Below, piece by piece: positions 7,376 through 14,493 of a stretch of 64,000 bases of DNA. Position 1 is the first letter of the stretch. Every line of letters begins with the position of its first letter. The stretch comes from Elusimicrobiota bacterium (lineage in GTDB: Bacteria > Elusimicrobiota > Elusimicrobia > UBA1565). A program made the position numbers and the translations under genes. The DNA is taken from NCBI GenBank assembly GCA_016196755.1, contig JACPXC010000007.1, forward strand, positions 310,001 to 374,000. The letters run 5' to 3'. The notes under the pieces are model-generated. The model searched no databases. It was not told where the DNA came from and saw nothing but the letters and a program-made list of their open reading frames with translations.

Positions 7376-7825
7376 ATGACCCAAGAGCTCGCCGACCCCA
7401 AGAACAAGCTCATCCTCGTCGTCGACGACGACGGCCCCACCCGCGACCTCCTGGAAATGACGGTCAAGAACGAGGGCTTCCGTGTCGACACCGCGGCCTC
7501 GGGGACCGAGGCGCTCAAGAAGGCCGACGCCCAGGCCCCCGACCTCATCATCCTCGATTTCATGCTCCCCGGCTCGGGCGGCTACGAGGTCGCCAAGGAG
7601 CTCCAGATGGGCGACGCCCGCTCCGTACCGATCATCATCGTCACCGGGCGCCGGCTCGACCGCAACACGACGACGATGCTCCGAGCCGAGCCCAACATCA
7701 AGGAGTACGTCGAGAAACCGGTCAAGACCCCGGTCCTCGCCACGATGATCCACCGGATCCTCGGCACCCAGCCCCCGACCGTCAACCGCAAGCAGGACCG
7801 CGGTCCGCTCTCCTCGAGCTGGTAG
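7376..7825 (+). CDS. Single-domain response regulator
   Basis: This 149-residue protein has a receiver domain from about residue 11 to 130: acidic residues D17-D19, phosphoacceptor D61 (IILDFMLPG), the switch region IIIVTGRR and the lysine in YVEKPV. The last 20 residues (TVNRKQDRGPLSSSW) are an unstructured tail. No output domain is present, so it probably acts by protein contact or as a phosphorelay intermediate. The partner kinase is not adjacent. Confidence 0.9.
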   Translation: MTQELADPKNKLILVVDDDGPTRDLLEMTVKNEGFRVDTAASGTEALKKADAQAPDLIILDFMLPGSGGYEVAKELQMGDARSVPIIIVTGRRLDRNTTTMLRAEPNIKEYVEKPVKTPVLATMIHRILGTQPPTVNRKQDRGPLSSSW

Positions 7826-7836
7826 CCCCCCGCGCC

Positions 7837-8154
7837 GTGATCTTCCCGTTCTTCTACTGGGTCGTCCTCCCGCTCCTGGCCGGCTGGGGCCTGGTGACCC
7901 TCATCAAGCGCTCGCCGCGGCCGGTGGCGCCCGACGTGGCCGCGCTGGTAGCCAAGGAGCCGCTGACCAAGGACGCCTACGCCGCGGCGCGGCGAGACGC
8001 CGAAGGACTGCATCCGCTCGGTGTCTTCGAGAAGCTCATCGAGGCCTCCGACGCCGCGTACCGGGACCGGGCCGACTCGCTTAAATCCGGACGGAAGGCC
8101 GCCTTCCTGGTCTTCGGCGCCGACGGCGTCGTCGTCGAGCAGATCGACTCTTGA
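7837..8154 (+). CDS. Small single-TM membrane protein, unknown
   Basis: This 105-residue protein starts at GTG 7837. An N-terminal transmembrane helix (about residues 3-22, FPFFYWVVLPLLAGWGLV) is followed by a soluble, alanine-rich domain with LTKDAYAAARRDAEGLHPLG. The GTG is 11 nt after the receiver gene's stop, and the end overlaps the BtuF-like gene (TTGA), so the three are probably cotranscribed. No family recognised. Confidence 0.6.
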   Translation: MIFPFFYWVVLPLLAGWGLVTLIKRSPRPVAPDVAALVAKEPLTKDAYAAARRDAEGLHPLGVFEKLIEASDAAYRDRADSLKSGRKAAFLVFGADGVVVEQIDS

Positions 8155-8987
8155 GCCGGACCCTGCGGGCTAGTCTGCCCCGTCGCGTCGTCTGCCTCAC
8201 CGAGGAGTCCGTCGAGACCCTCTACCTGCTCGGCCGCGAGGACCTCGTCGTCGGCGTCTCGGGCTACGCGCGCCGACCTCCCGCCGCCCGCCTCAAGCCC
8301 AGGGTCTGCGCCTACGTCACCGCCGATATCCCGAAGATCCTGGCCCTTGAGCCCGACTTGGTGCTCGGCTTCTCGGACCTGCAGGCCGGCATCGCCAAGG
8401 ACCTGATCTCGGCGGGCCTCGACGTGGCGGTCTTTAACCAGCGCAGCCTGAGCGAGATCCTGGGCGTCGTGCGCATGACCGGGGCCCTGGTCGGCGCCGC
8501 GACCGCCGCCGAGAAACTGGCCGCGCGGCTGGCCGCCGGCGTGGAACGGGCCGCCCGGAGGTCGCGCCGCTTGCCGGCCCGCCCGAAGGTCTACTTCGAG
8601 GAGTGGGACGCGCCGCTCATCTCGGGGATCCGCTGGGTGGAGGAGCTCGTGGAGGCGGCCGGCGGCAAGCCGGTCTTCCCGGAGTTGCGAGGTAAGGGGC
8701 TGGCCAAGGAGCGCGTCGTCGAGCCCGCCGAGGTCGCGCGCCGCGACCCCGACCTCATCCTGGCCTCGTGGTGCGGCAAGAAGGCCGACCTGGCGGCCAT
8801 CTCCCGACGCCCAGGCTGGGAGGCCGTCTCGGCCGTGCGCCGGGGGCTCCTGCGCGAGGTCCCTTCCACCATCATCCTCCAGCCGGGACCAGCCGCGCTG
8901 ACCGACGGCCTGGCCGCGCTCGAGCGCCACGTCGCCGAAGCCGCGCGAGTCCTGTCTCAGGCCGCTTCGAAGACGAAGCGGGTGTAG
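8151..8987 (+). CDS. BtuF-like cobalamin/iron-chelate binding protein (class III solute-binding fold)
   Basis: This 278-residue protein shows the periplasmic-binding-protein class III pattern: RRVVCLTEESVETLYLLGREDLVVGVS at the N-terminus, then IPKILALEPDLVLGFSDLQ, a long central helix, and the second lobe with ARRDPDLILASW and VSAVRRGLLREVP. That layout is typical of BtuF/FepB-like proteins (COG0614). No signal peptide is visible from the TTG start at 8151, which overlaps the preceding stop (TTGA). No BtuC/BtuD transporter lies nearby, so a cytoplasmic cobalamin-binding role or a missed upstream start remain open. Confidence 0.75.
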   Translation: MSRTLRASLPRRVVCLTEESVETLYLLGREDLVVGVSGYARRPPAARLKPRVCAYVTADIPKILALEPDLVLGFSDLQAGIAKDLISAGLDVAVFNQRSLSEILGVVRMTGALVGAATAAEKLAARLAAGVERAARRSRRLPARPKVYFEEWDAPLISGIRWVEELVEAAGGKPVFPELRGKGLAKERVVEPAEVARRDPDLILASWCGKKADLAAISRRPGWEAVSAVRRGLLREVPSTIILQPGPAALTDGLAALERHVAEAARVLSQAASKTKRV

Positions 8988-9253
8988 CCGACCGCGAAGG
9001 AGCCGCCCGCGGCCAACTCGAAGGACTGAAGGCTCTCGCCGTCGCGCAGGAGGAGCCCCTCCGGCGCCAGCCGGGCCACCCGCAGGACGACACCGCTCAA
9101 ACGGACCGTGGCGTGGCGCTTGCCGAGCTGGGGCTCGTCGGGGACGCAGACCTCGGCCTCGGCCGCGCGGCCCACCGTGTAGAGCGGGCCCTCGTTGAGC
9201 GACACGATGCGGTCCGGGACGCCTTGGCGGCGGATGATGAGACGGGCGGGCAC
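8957..9253 (-). CDS. Small FHA-domain protein
   Basis: This 98-residue protein is essentially one forkhead-associated domain: YTVGRAAEAEVCVPD, then the phosphothreonine-binding loop region LGKRHATVRL and later strands. FHA domains bind phosphothreonine, and this window encodes three Ser/Thr kinases (38-44 kb), so a link to that signalling is plausible but unproven. The GTG start at 9253 is fixed by a TATAAT ending 6 nt upstream. Its last 31 nt overlap the 3' end of the BtuF-like gene on the other strand. Confidence 0.85.
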   Translation of the reverse strand: MPARLIIRRQGVPDRIVSLNEGPLYTVGRAAEAEVCVPDEPQLGKRHATVRLSGVVLRVARLAPEGLLLRDGESLQSFELAAGGSFAVGYTRFVFEAA

Positions 9254-9259
9254 GGGCAG

Positions 9260-9265
9260 ATTATA
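9260..9265 (-). promoter_or_regulatory. -10 box of the FHA gene, leaderless spacing
   Basis: TATAAT on the minus strand, exactly 6 nt before the GTG start at 9253; the -35 is weak. Confidence 0.5.
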
Positions 9266-9355
9266 CGGGAATTCCCTGGGTTACCATCTTAAGCGGGACT
9301 TCATTGGCCGCTTGACGGCGCCACCGCCATACTGAGACTGTAGGGTGGAGGGGTC

Positions 9356-9400
9356 ATGGCGAGCCTAGCGGATCCTTGGTGTCAGGTGTTGACTTGTTGA
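9356..9400 (+). pseudogene. Possible 5' gene remnant cut by the repeat locus
   Basis: An ATG with a GGAGGGG ribosome-binding site opens a 14-codon frame that ends with TGA inside the first repeat copy. The strong translation signal and abrupt end suggest the start of a former gene into which the repeat inserted, or a leader peptide. Evidence is thin. Confidence 0.2.
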
Positions 9401-9551
9401 CTTATCGGAAGCGCCAGCATTCGGTGCCAGTTGTTGACTTGTTGACTTTCTGGCCAGTCCGACAGGTCAACAAGTCAACAACTGGCACCGCACTTTCTGG
9501 CCAGTCCGACAGGTCAACAAGTCAACAACTGGCACCGCACTGGCACCGCAC
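9376..9551. repeat. Composite inverted and tandem repeat locus
   Basis: A 24-bp arm at 9423-9446 (GGTGCCAG followed by two GTTGAC boxes) is repeated in perfect inversion at 9466-9489 around a 19-nt loop. A 47-bp unit (9447-9493) is then exactly duplicated in tandem (9494-9540), followed by an 11-nt partial copy (9541-9551). A diverged forward copy sits at 9376-9403. This locus fills most of the 371-nt gap between the FHA gene and osmC; no gene is visible in it. It resembles a REP/MITE-type element, not an operator array. Confidence 0.85.
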
Positions 9552-9624
9552 TACTATTGACGCTCCTTCGGTCTGGGACTAGACTCATACTTCCTATGCG
9601 AACCATAACTGTCGCCGGCGCCGC

Positions 9625-10020
9625 ATGAACCCCGTCGAAGCCGTTTCCAGCGCGGACGGCCTCTCGGCCGAGGTCGCGGCGGGCCCGCACCGGTTCAAGG
9701 CCGGGGCGGGCGCCGGGGTGCCGGGCGGCGACGCCGGCGTCGAGCCGCACGAGCTCCTGGCCGCGGCGTTGGCCGCCTGCGGGGCGATGACTGTGACGCT
9801 CTACGCCAAGCGCAAGGGCTGGAAGCTCGAGAATGCGTCGGTTACCGTGACCGCGGAGGCCGGGCCCGAAGGGTTCAACCTCCGCAAGACCGTCACGCTG
9901 TCGGGGACGCTCAGCGTCGAGGAAAAGGAGCGCCTGCTCCAGGTCGCCGACCGCTGTCCGGTGCATAAGACGCTAGGGGAATCAATCCGGATCGTGACGA
10001 CGCCCTTAGACGAGGACTAG
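9625..10020 (+). CDS. OsmC/Ohr-family protein
   Basis: This 131-residue protein has the two redox cysteines of the family, C52 (ALAACGAMT) and C111 (RCPVHKTL), and the VEPHELLAAALAACGAMT block. OsmC/Ohr proteins reduce organic hydroperoxides or act as related thiol-dependent detoxifiers. C-terminal HKTL and the spacing favour the OsmC/YhfA-like branch. It is a lone gene between the repeat locus and an exported unknown protein; no clear promoter is visible because the repeat lies upstream. Confidence 0.9.
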   Translation: MNPVEAVSSADGLSAEVAAGPHRFKAGAGAGVPGGDAGVEPHELLAAALAACGAMTVTLYAKRKGWKLENASVTVTAEAGPEGFNLRKTVTLSGTLSVEEKERLLQVADRCPVHKTLGESIRIVTTPLDED

Positions 10021-10166
10021 CGTCGAGCCGTCTTTACCCCCCGTTAAGACCGGGAATTGCTACAGAAAATATCCATATAAGTACGCTATTTTTTTATTAA
10101 GCATCCCATCATTAGCCCCCCCGCGGCCCGCCGCGCATCCTAGGGAAAGACGCAGCGGGGGGGGAA

Positions 10167-10769
10167 ATGAAAAAGTTGATACTGGGTAGGATGGTCTTGG
10201 CGGCGGCGACCCTACTTCTGACGGGGCTAGCCCATGCATACGAAGGGTATGGTTCGACACCGACGGTCCATGGGTCGACACCCACGATCGCTGGGTCGAA
10301 GTCCGCCCTGACGGAGACGGAGCGCCAGGCGATTGTCCAAGAGGCCCTTCAGACCCGGCTGAGGCCCATGCTCGCCGCTCTGATAGGGAATGAACGCGAG
10401 GACCTCGTAAACTATGAGGAGCGAGTCTGGCGCGAGATGCTCGGCAACCTGCCCGACTCCCGCTTGTTGGCCATAAACCGCGGAATGAGGAAGGGTTCCC
10501 CCGTGGATTTCGGGAGCGCTCTCCCGCCCGGGCTCCGGCTGAGGCTGCAGACCACCCTCACCTCCGGTCTCGACCTGCGCGGCGCCCCCGATATGAGCCT
10601 GGAGCAGTGGCAACACACCATGAACGAGCGCATGGTCGGCGCCGGCTCCCCCCGCGCGACATCGGGCGGAGGAGGAGGAGGAGCGCCGTCCCCGCGCAGG
10701 CTGGAAGGCTCGCAGACTGCGGTCGGCGGCGTCCTCGGCCGCATCGACGTGAGCTGGGCCGGGCTTTAG
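10167..10769 (+). CDS. Exported protein of unknown function
   Basis: This 200-residue protein has a signal peptide (MKKLILGRMVLAAATLLLTGLAHA). A repeated GSTPT segment (GSTPTVHGSTPT), a helical middle region (about 45-150) and a Gly-rich C-terminal tail with SGGGGGG follow. The ATG is preceded by a G-rich ribosome-binding stretch. The 146-nt gap upstream contains the most A/T-rich stretch of this part of the window (about 10050-10105, with TATAAG at 10076-10081 and a T7 run), probably its promoter region. No family recognised. Confidence 0.65.
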   Translation: MKKLILGRMVLAAATLLLTGLAHAYEGYGSTPTVHGSTPTIAGSKSALTETERQAIVQEALQTRLRPMLAALIGNEREDLVNYEERVWREMLGNLPDSRLLAINRGMRKGSPVDFGSALPPGLRLRLQTTLTSGLDLRGAPDMSLEQWQHTMNERMVGAGSPRATSGGGGGGAPSPRRLEGSQTAVGGVLGRIDVSWAGL

Positions 10770-10774
10770 GGGCT

Positions 10775-11005
10775 TCAGCGCCGCGTTCGCGCCACGGCCT
10801 TCTTGAGGTCGCGCGCGAACGCGGCGGGGTCGGGGACGGCGTGGTAGGAAGCGGCCTTCTCGGGCGTCGAGCCCAGCGTGATGACGCAGCCCGAGCAGAC
10901 CTGCACCCCGTGCTTGTGCAGGACGGCGATGGCCTTGGGGTTCCGCCGCAGGATCTCGCCCAGGGACGGGCCGGCCGGAGCGGCAGCCTTATGCTTTCGC
11001 GCCAC
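10775..11005 (-). CDS. DUF1858-like small protein with CxxC
   Basis: This 76-residue protein matches the pattern of DUF1858 proteins: LGEILRRNPKAIAVLHKHGV, C37-S-G-C40, then a helix and VPDPAAFARDLKKAV. These small proteins are often linked to redox or metal-cluster systems. It overlaps the 3' end of the hydroxyacyl-CoA dehydrogenase gene by 17 nt and is the last gene of the catabolic operon. Confidence 0.75.
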   Translation of the reverse strand: MARKHKAAAPAGPSLGEILRRNPKAIAVLHKHGVQVCSGCVITLGSTPEKAASYHAVPDPAAFARDLKKAVARTRR

Positions 11006-12065
11006 TCTTCCCCCAAGCGAACGGCCCTTTCGGGAAATTCATCGCCAGCGTCACCGCCAGGTCGATATCTTTCGACGACGCCACGCCGCCTTGGACCATG
11101 AGCTCGGCCTCGGCCGCGACGGCGGCCATGACCCGCGCGAAGACCTCCTCCGGCGGGAGCGGTTTCTTGAAGCGCGGCACCAGCGACACCGCGGCGGGGT
11201 TCTCGGCGTCCTTGCGGCCCTGGAGGTAGAGATAGAAGCCGGCCGCCGACTTGACGCCCTTAAAGCCCATACCGACCAGCTTCTCCTGAAGCCAGTGAGG
11301 CGCCAGGCGCTCGGGCGAGCCCAAGCCCGCGAAGATCGACTTGGTGATGGCGAGGTTCACTTCCAGGCCGATGAAGTCCATCAGCGTGAAGGGCCCCATC
11401 GGCAGGCCCTGGGCGGTCAGCGCGGCGTCGAGCTCCGTGAAGGTCCCCGCCCCCTCGCCGGCCAGGCGCTGGGCGACGAGATAATAGGGGCGCACCACGC
11501 GGTTGACGAGGAATCCCGGCCCGTCCTTGACCGCCACCGGCTCGCGCCCGAGTTCGAGGGCCAGGTCCCAGGCCGCGCTCAAGGCCTTCTCGCCGGTGCC
11601 CGGGTGGCGCACGACCTCGACGAGCTTCATCGCCACCGGCGGGTTGAAGAAGTGCAGGCCCACGAGGCGCTCGGGGGCTTCCATCCCCTCGGCCACCTGC
11701 GAGACCAGGAGCGAGGACGTGTTGGTGGCCAGGGTCACCGGCGCCGGCACGAGCCGCTCGAGCTCGGCAAGGAGCCGGCGCTTGAGGGCCAGGTCCTCGA
11801 ACACCGCTTCGACGACCAGGTCGCAGGCCGCCAGGTCGCTCAGGGCTCCCGCGGTGACGAGACGGCCCAAGGCCGCGTCGGCCGAAGCCTGCGTCAGCTT
11901 GCCCTTGGCGACCGCGCGGCCGAGGCTCTCCCGGATGGAAGCCTTGGCTCGGGTCAGGGCCGCGGGGTCCGCGTCGTTTAAGAGGACGCGCAGGCCGTTC
12001 TGAAGCCCCAACTGGGCGATGCCGCGGCCCATCGTCCCGGCGCCGACGACGCCGAGGGTCCTCAC
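10989..12065 (-). CDS. 3-hydroxyacyl-CoA dehydrogenase (PaaH/HbdA type)
   Basis: This 358-residue protein opens with the Rossmann motif LGVVGAGTMGRGIAQLG. It then has VVEAVFEDLALKRRLLAELE, the active-site region LATNTSSLLVSQVA and VGLHFFNPPVAMKLVEVV, and GPGFLVNRVVRPYY. It oxidises 3-hydroxyacyl-CoA to 3-oxoacyl-CoA with NAD. At 358 residues it is longer than the roughly 290-aa single-domain enzyme; the extra C-terminal helices look like a second 3HCDH half. The GTG at 12065 overlaps the TGA of the PaaA-like gene (GTGA). Confidence 0.9.
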   Translation of the reverse strand: MRTLGVVGAGTMGRGIAQLGLQNGLRVLLNDADPAALTRAKASIRESLGRAVAKGKLTQASADAALGRLVTAGALSDLAACDLVVEAVFEDLALKRRLLAELERLVPAPVTLATNTSSLLVSQVAEGMEAPERLVGLHFFNPPVAMKLVEVVRHPGTGEKALSAAWDLALELGREPVAVKDGPGFLVNRVVRPYYLVAQRLAGEGAGTFTELDAALTAQGLPMGPFTLMDFIGLEVNLAITKSIFAGLGSPERLAPHWLQEKLVGMGFKGVKSAAGFYLYLQGRKDAENPAAVSLVPRFKKPLPPEEVFARVMAAVAAEAELMVQGGVASSKDIDLAVTLAMNFPKGPFAWGKSGAKA

Positions 12066-12892
12066 CCGGGGATGAACGGCTCCTCGGTCATCTTCTTCTC
12101 CTCGGGCGTCCAGGCCGGGGCCTTGAGGCCGTACTCGGCGCACTTCTTGGCGATGTCGGCCGCGAAACTCTGGCGGACGTCGTCGTTGTCGCGCTTCTTG
12201 AGGCCGTACTTGCGGTAGAGGGCGTTCTTCTTGGAGCCGCGGCGGCCGAAGATGTTCATCGTCCGCGGGTACCAGGTCTCGAGCGCCTTCTGGGTCTCGT
12301 CCTTGGTCTTGGGGTCGGCGGCCAGGCGCTTGACCCACTGGTCGCCGTGGGCCATGTGCATGGTCTCTTCCTTGAAGATCCCCTCCATCGTGTCGCACCA
12401 GGGCTTGTAGGAGCAGTCCAGCGAGTCCTCGAGCTGGTGCCCCGCGCCGCGGTCCATGCAGAAGTTGAACATGATGAAGTCGTACCAGGTCTCGATCGGG
12501 TAGTAGAAGATGTTGACCCGCTTGTCGTCGGCGACGCGCTCGGTGCCGATGTCGGCCGAGTCGGACACGCGCAGGCTGAAGTTGTGCTTGCCGAAGTACT
12601 CGTCGACGTCGACGCCCATCCCCTCGAGAAGGCGATACATGACCCGCGCATGGCGGATCTCGTCTTTGACGATCTGGCTGACCACCAGGGTCTCGCGGAT
12701 GTCGGGGGACTTCATGATCCACGGCACGTAGCCGTAGCCGCCCGCCAGCTCGGAGTCCGCCTGCATCATCATGAGGTTGGTCAGGAGTTCGCGGTACTCG
12801 GGCGTCATCTCCGAGACCGAGACGATCTTCTCGCCCTTGGCGAGCTTGGCCATCAGGCGCTCTTCTTTCTCAGCATCGGTCATGTTCGCCAT
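12062..12892 (-). CDS. PaaA-like diiron monooxygenase component
   Basis: This 276-residue protein resembles the catalytic subunit of phenylacetyl-CoA epoxidase. Candidate diiron ligands are E48, the pair E78-x2-H81 (KDEIRHARVMY) and E176-x2-H179 (EETMHMAHG), with DRGAGHQLED/DCSYKPW between them as in PaaA. The helical segment WYPRTMNIFG and the C-terminal region also agree. The epoxidase normally needs PaaB, PaaC, PaaD and PaaE; none is next to this gene. Adjacent crotonases and a hydroxyacyl-CoA dehydrogenase support an aromatic or other acyl-CoA pathway. The ATG at 12892 overlaps the paaG-like stop (TGATG). Confidence 0.8.
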   Translation of the reverse strand: MANMTDAEKEERLMAKLAKGEKIVSVSEMTPEYRELLTNLMMMQADSELAGGYGYVPWIMKSPDIRETLVVSQIVKDEIRHARVMYRLLEGMGVDVDEYFGKHNFSLRVSDSADIGTERVADDKRVNIFYYPIETWYDFIMFNFCMDRGAGHQLEDSLDCSYKPWCDTMEGIFKEETMHMAHGDQWVKRLAADPKTKDETQKALETWYPRTMNIFGRRGSKKNALYRKYGLKKRDNDDVRQSFAADIAKKCAEYGLKAPAWTPEEKKMTEEPFIPG

Positions 12893-13710
12893 CACTCCCC
12901 CTTGAACCGAGGCGCCCGCCCCTCGAGGAAGGCGTTGACGCCCTCGAGGTGGTCCTTGGTCTTGCCCAAGACCTCTTGGAGCTGGGCCTCGTACTCGAGC
13001 ATAGCGTCGAAATCGGCGTCCGCCGCGCGGTTAAACGAGCGCTTGGTTACCGCCAAGGCCCGCGGCGCGGCGGCCAGGAGCTTGTCGACCAAGGTCCGGA
13101 CCTCCGAGCGCAGCTCCTCGGCGGGCACCACCTTGTTGACCAGCCCCCAGCGCTCGGCCTCGGTGGCGAGGATGGGCTTGCCGGTCCAGGCGTGCTCCAA
13201 GGCGACCGAGCGCCCCATCGCGCGGACCAGCATGTGGGTGAAGCCGGAGTCCGGGGCCAGCCCCACCGCGCCGAAGGCGGCGATGAACTTGGCGGTCGGG
13301 GCGCAGATCTTCACGTCGGCGGCGAGGATGAGGCTGGCCCCGGCGCCGGCGGCCAGGCCGTTGACGGCGCCGACGACCGGCTTCTCCATGCGGCGGAGCT
13401 GGGCGATCATCGGATTGAACCAGCGGCGCAGCTGACCGCCCAAAGACGGGACCACGCCCTCGCGATAGCCCTTCTTCAAGTCTTCCAAGTCGGCGCCGGC
13501 GCAGAACGCGCGGCCCGCGCCGGTCAGGACGACGACCCGCACCGAGGGGTCCTTCTCGGCCTTCTTGAGCGCGGCGAGCAGGCCCTCCATCATCCCGTGG
13601 GTCAGGGCGTTGAGGACCTTGGGGCGGTTCAGCGTAAGAGTGAGGACGGCGCCGTCCTGCTCGACGAGCAGTTCGGCCTCCACCGCGGTCTCGGTCTTGG
13701 TCTCAGGCAT
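12892..13710 (-). CDS. Crotonase, PaaG-like isomerase
   Basis: This 272-residue crotonase has the oxyanion-hole segment GRAFCAGADL and a second one around NGLAAGAGASL. Where hydratases have a Glu in the GTIPGAGG loop, this protein has LAPDSGF, the Asp arrangement known from PaaG, which isomerises the ring epoxide of phenylacetyl-CoA to the oxepin and also shifts double bonds. The position beside a PaaA-like gene supports that reading. TGATG overlaps at both ends indicate tight coupling. Confidence 0.8.
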   Translation of the reverse strand: MPETKTETAVEAELLVEQDGAVLTLTLNRPKVLNALTHGMMEGLLAALKKAEKDPSVRVVVLTGAGRAFCAGADLEDLKKGYREGVVPSLGGQLRRWFNPMIAQLRRMEKPVVGAVNGLAAGAGASLILAADVKICAPTAKFIAAFGAVGLAPDSGFTHMLVRAMGRSVALEHAWTGKPILATEAERWGLVNKVVPAEELRSEVRTLVDKLLAAAPRALAVTKRSFNRAADADFDAMLEYEAQLQEVLGKTKDHLEGVNAFLEGRAPRFKGE

Positions 13711-14492
13711 CAGTTCCCCGTGAACTCGGCGCGGCGCTTCTCGCGGAAGGCCTTCATGCCTTCCTTCTGGTCGGCGCTGGCGAAGGTGAGGTAGAAGAGC
13801 TTGCGCTCGTAGTCGAGCGCGGCCTCGAGGCTCAGGTCGGCGCCGCGCGTGAGCGCTTCCTTGGCGAGGACTGCGGCCAGCGGCGCCTTCTTGGACACGG
13901 TCCGGGCCAAGGCCAGCGCCTCGTCGTAGAAGGCTTCCGTCGGGACGACCTTGTTGACCAGGCCGTAGGCCAGCGCCTCGCGGGCGCTCAGCTTGCGCCC
14001 GGCGAGGATGACCTCCATCGCCACCGCCTTACCGACCGCGCGGGCCAGGCGCTGGGTGCCGCCGGCGCCGGGTATGGTGCCGATCTCGATCTCGGGCTGG
14101 CCGAAGACGGCGCTCTCGGAGGCCACGATCATATCGCAGGTCATCGCCAGCTCGCAGCCGCCGCCCAGGGCGAAGCCGCTGACCGCGCCGACAAGCGGCT
14201 TGCGCAGGCGGCGCAGGCGGTCCCAGCGCTCCATCTGACCGGTGCGCGTCATCTCGACGGGAGTCGCGGACTCGAGTTCCTTGATGTCGGCGCCGGCCGC
14301 GAAGGCGCGCTCGGACCCGGCCAGGAGCAGGCAGCGGACCTCGGGGTCCTGGTCGTGGGCCTCGAGCGCCGCGACGAGACGCTCCATGACCGCGTAGCTC
14401 AGCGCGTTTAAGACCTGCGGGCGGTTGATGCGCACCACGCCGACCGCGCCGTCGCGCTCGGAGAGGACCTCGTCTAAGACTGCGGTCTCCAT
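13710..14492 (-). CDS. Enoyl-CoA hydratase
   Basis: This 260-residue crotonase has both catalytic glutamates in their usual settings: the GGGCELAMTCD block and the EIEIGTIPGAGGTQRL loop. The oxyanion-hole segment is ERAFAAGADI. It should hydrate enoyl-CoA thioesters, as PaaF/EchA do, feeding the 3-hydroxyacyl-CoA dehydrogenase in the same operon. The ATG lies one base after the stop of the aldehyde dehydrogenase gene. Confidence 0.9.
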   Translation of the reverse strand: METAVLDEVLSERDGAVGVVRINRPQVLNALSYAVMERLVAALEAHDQDPEVRCLLLAGSERAFAAGADIKELESATPVEMTRTGQMERWDRLRRLRKPLVGAVSGFALGGGCELAMTCDMIVASESAVFGQPEIEIGTIPGAGGTQRLARAVGKAVAMEVILAGRKLSAREALAYGLVNKVVPTEAFYDEALALARTVSKKAPLAAVLAKEALTRGADLSLEAALDYERKLFYLTFASADQKEGMKAFREKRRAEFTGN

Positions 14493-14493
14493 C

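Noticed and set aside
9447-9551. Possible CRISPR array
   Set aside because: The 47-bp units are directly abutting with no spacers, and no cas gene is nearby.
9376-9582. 68-codon open frame across the repeat locus
   Set aside because: The peptide is only a translation of the repeats (DLLT... units) and has no ribosome-binding site.
12066-12722. Upstream extension of the hydroxyacyl-CoA dehydrogenase frame
   Set aside because: It lies in the PaaA-like gene in another frame; the Rossmann start GTG at 12065 fits the family.
12347-13435. Long plus-strand open frame opposite the paa-like genes
   Set aside because: It is antisense to the PaaA-like and PaaG-like genes, its translation is low-complexity His/Leu/Val-rich sequence, and no family is visible. 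High GC makes such frames common.
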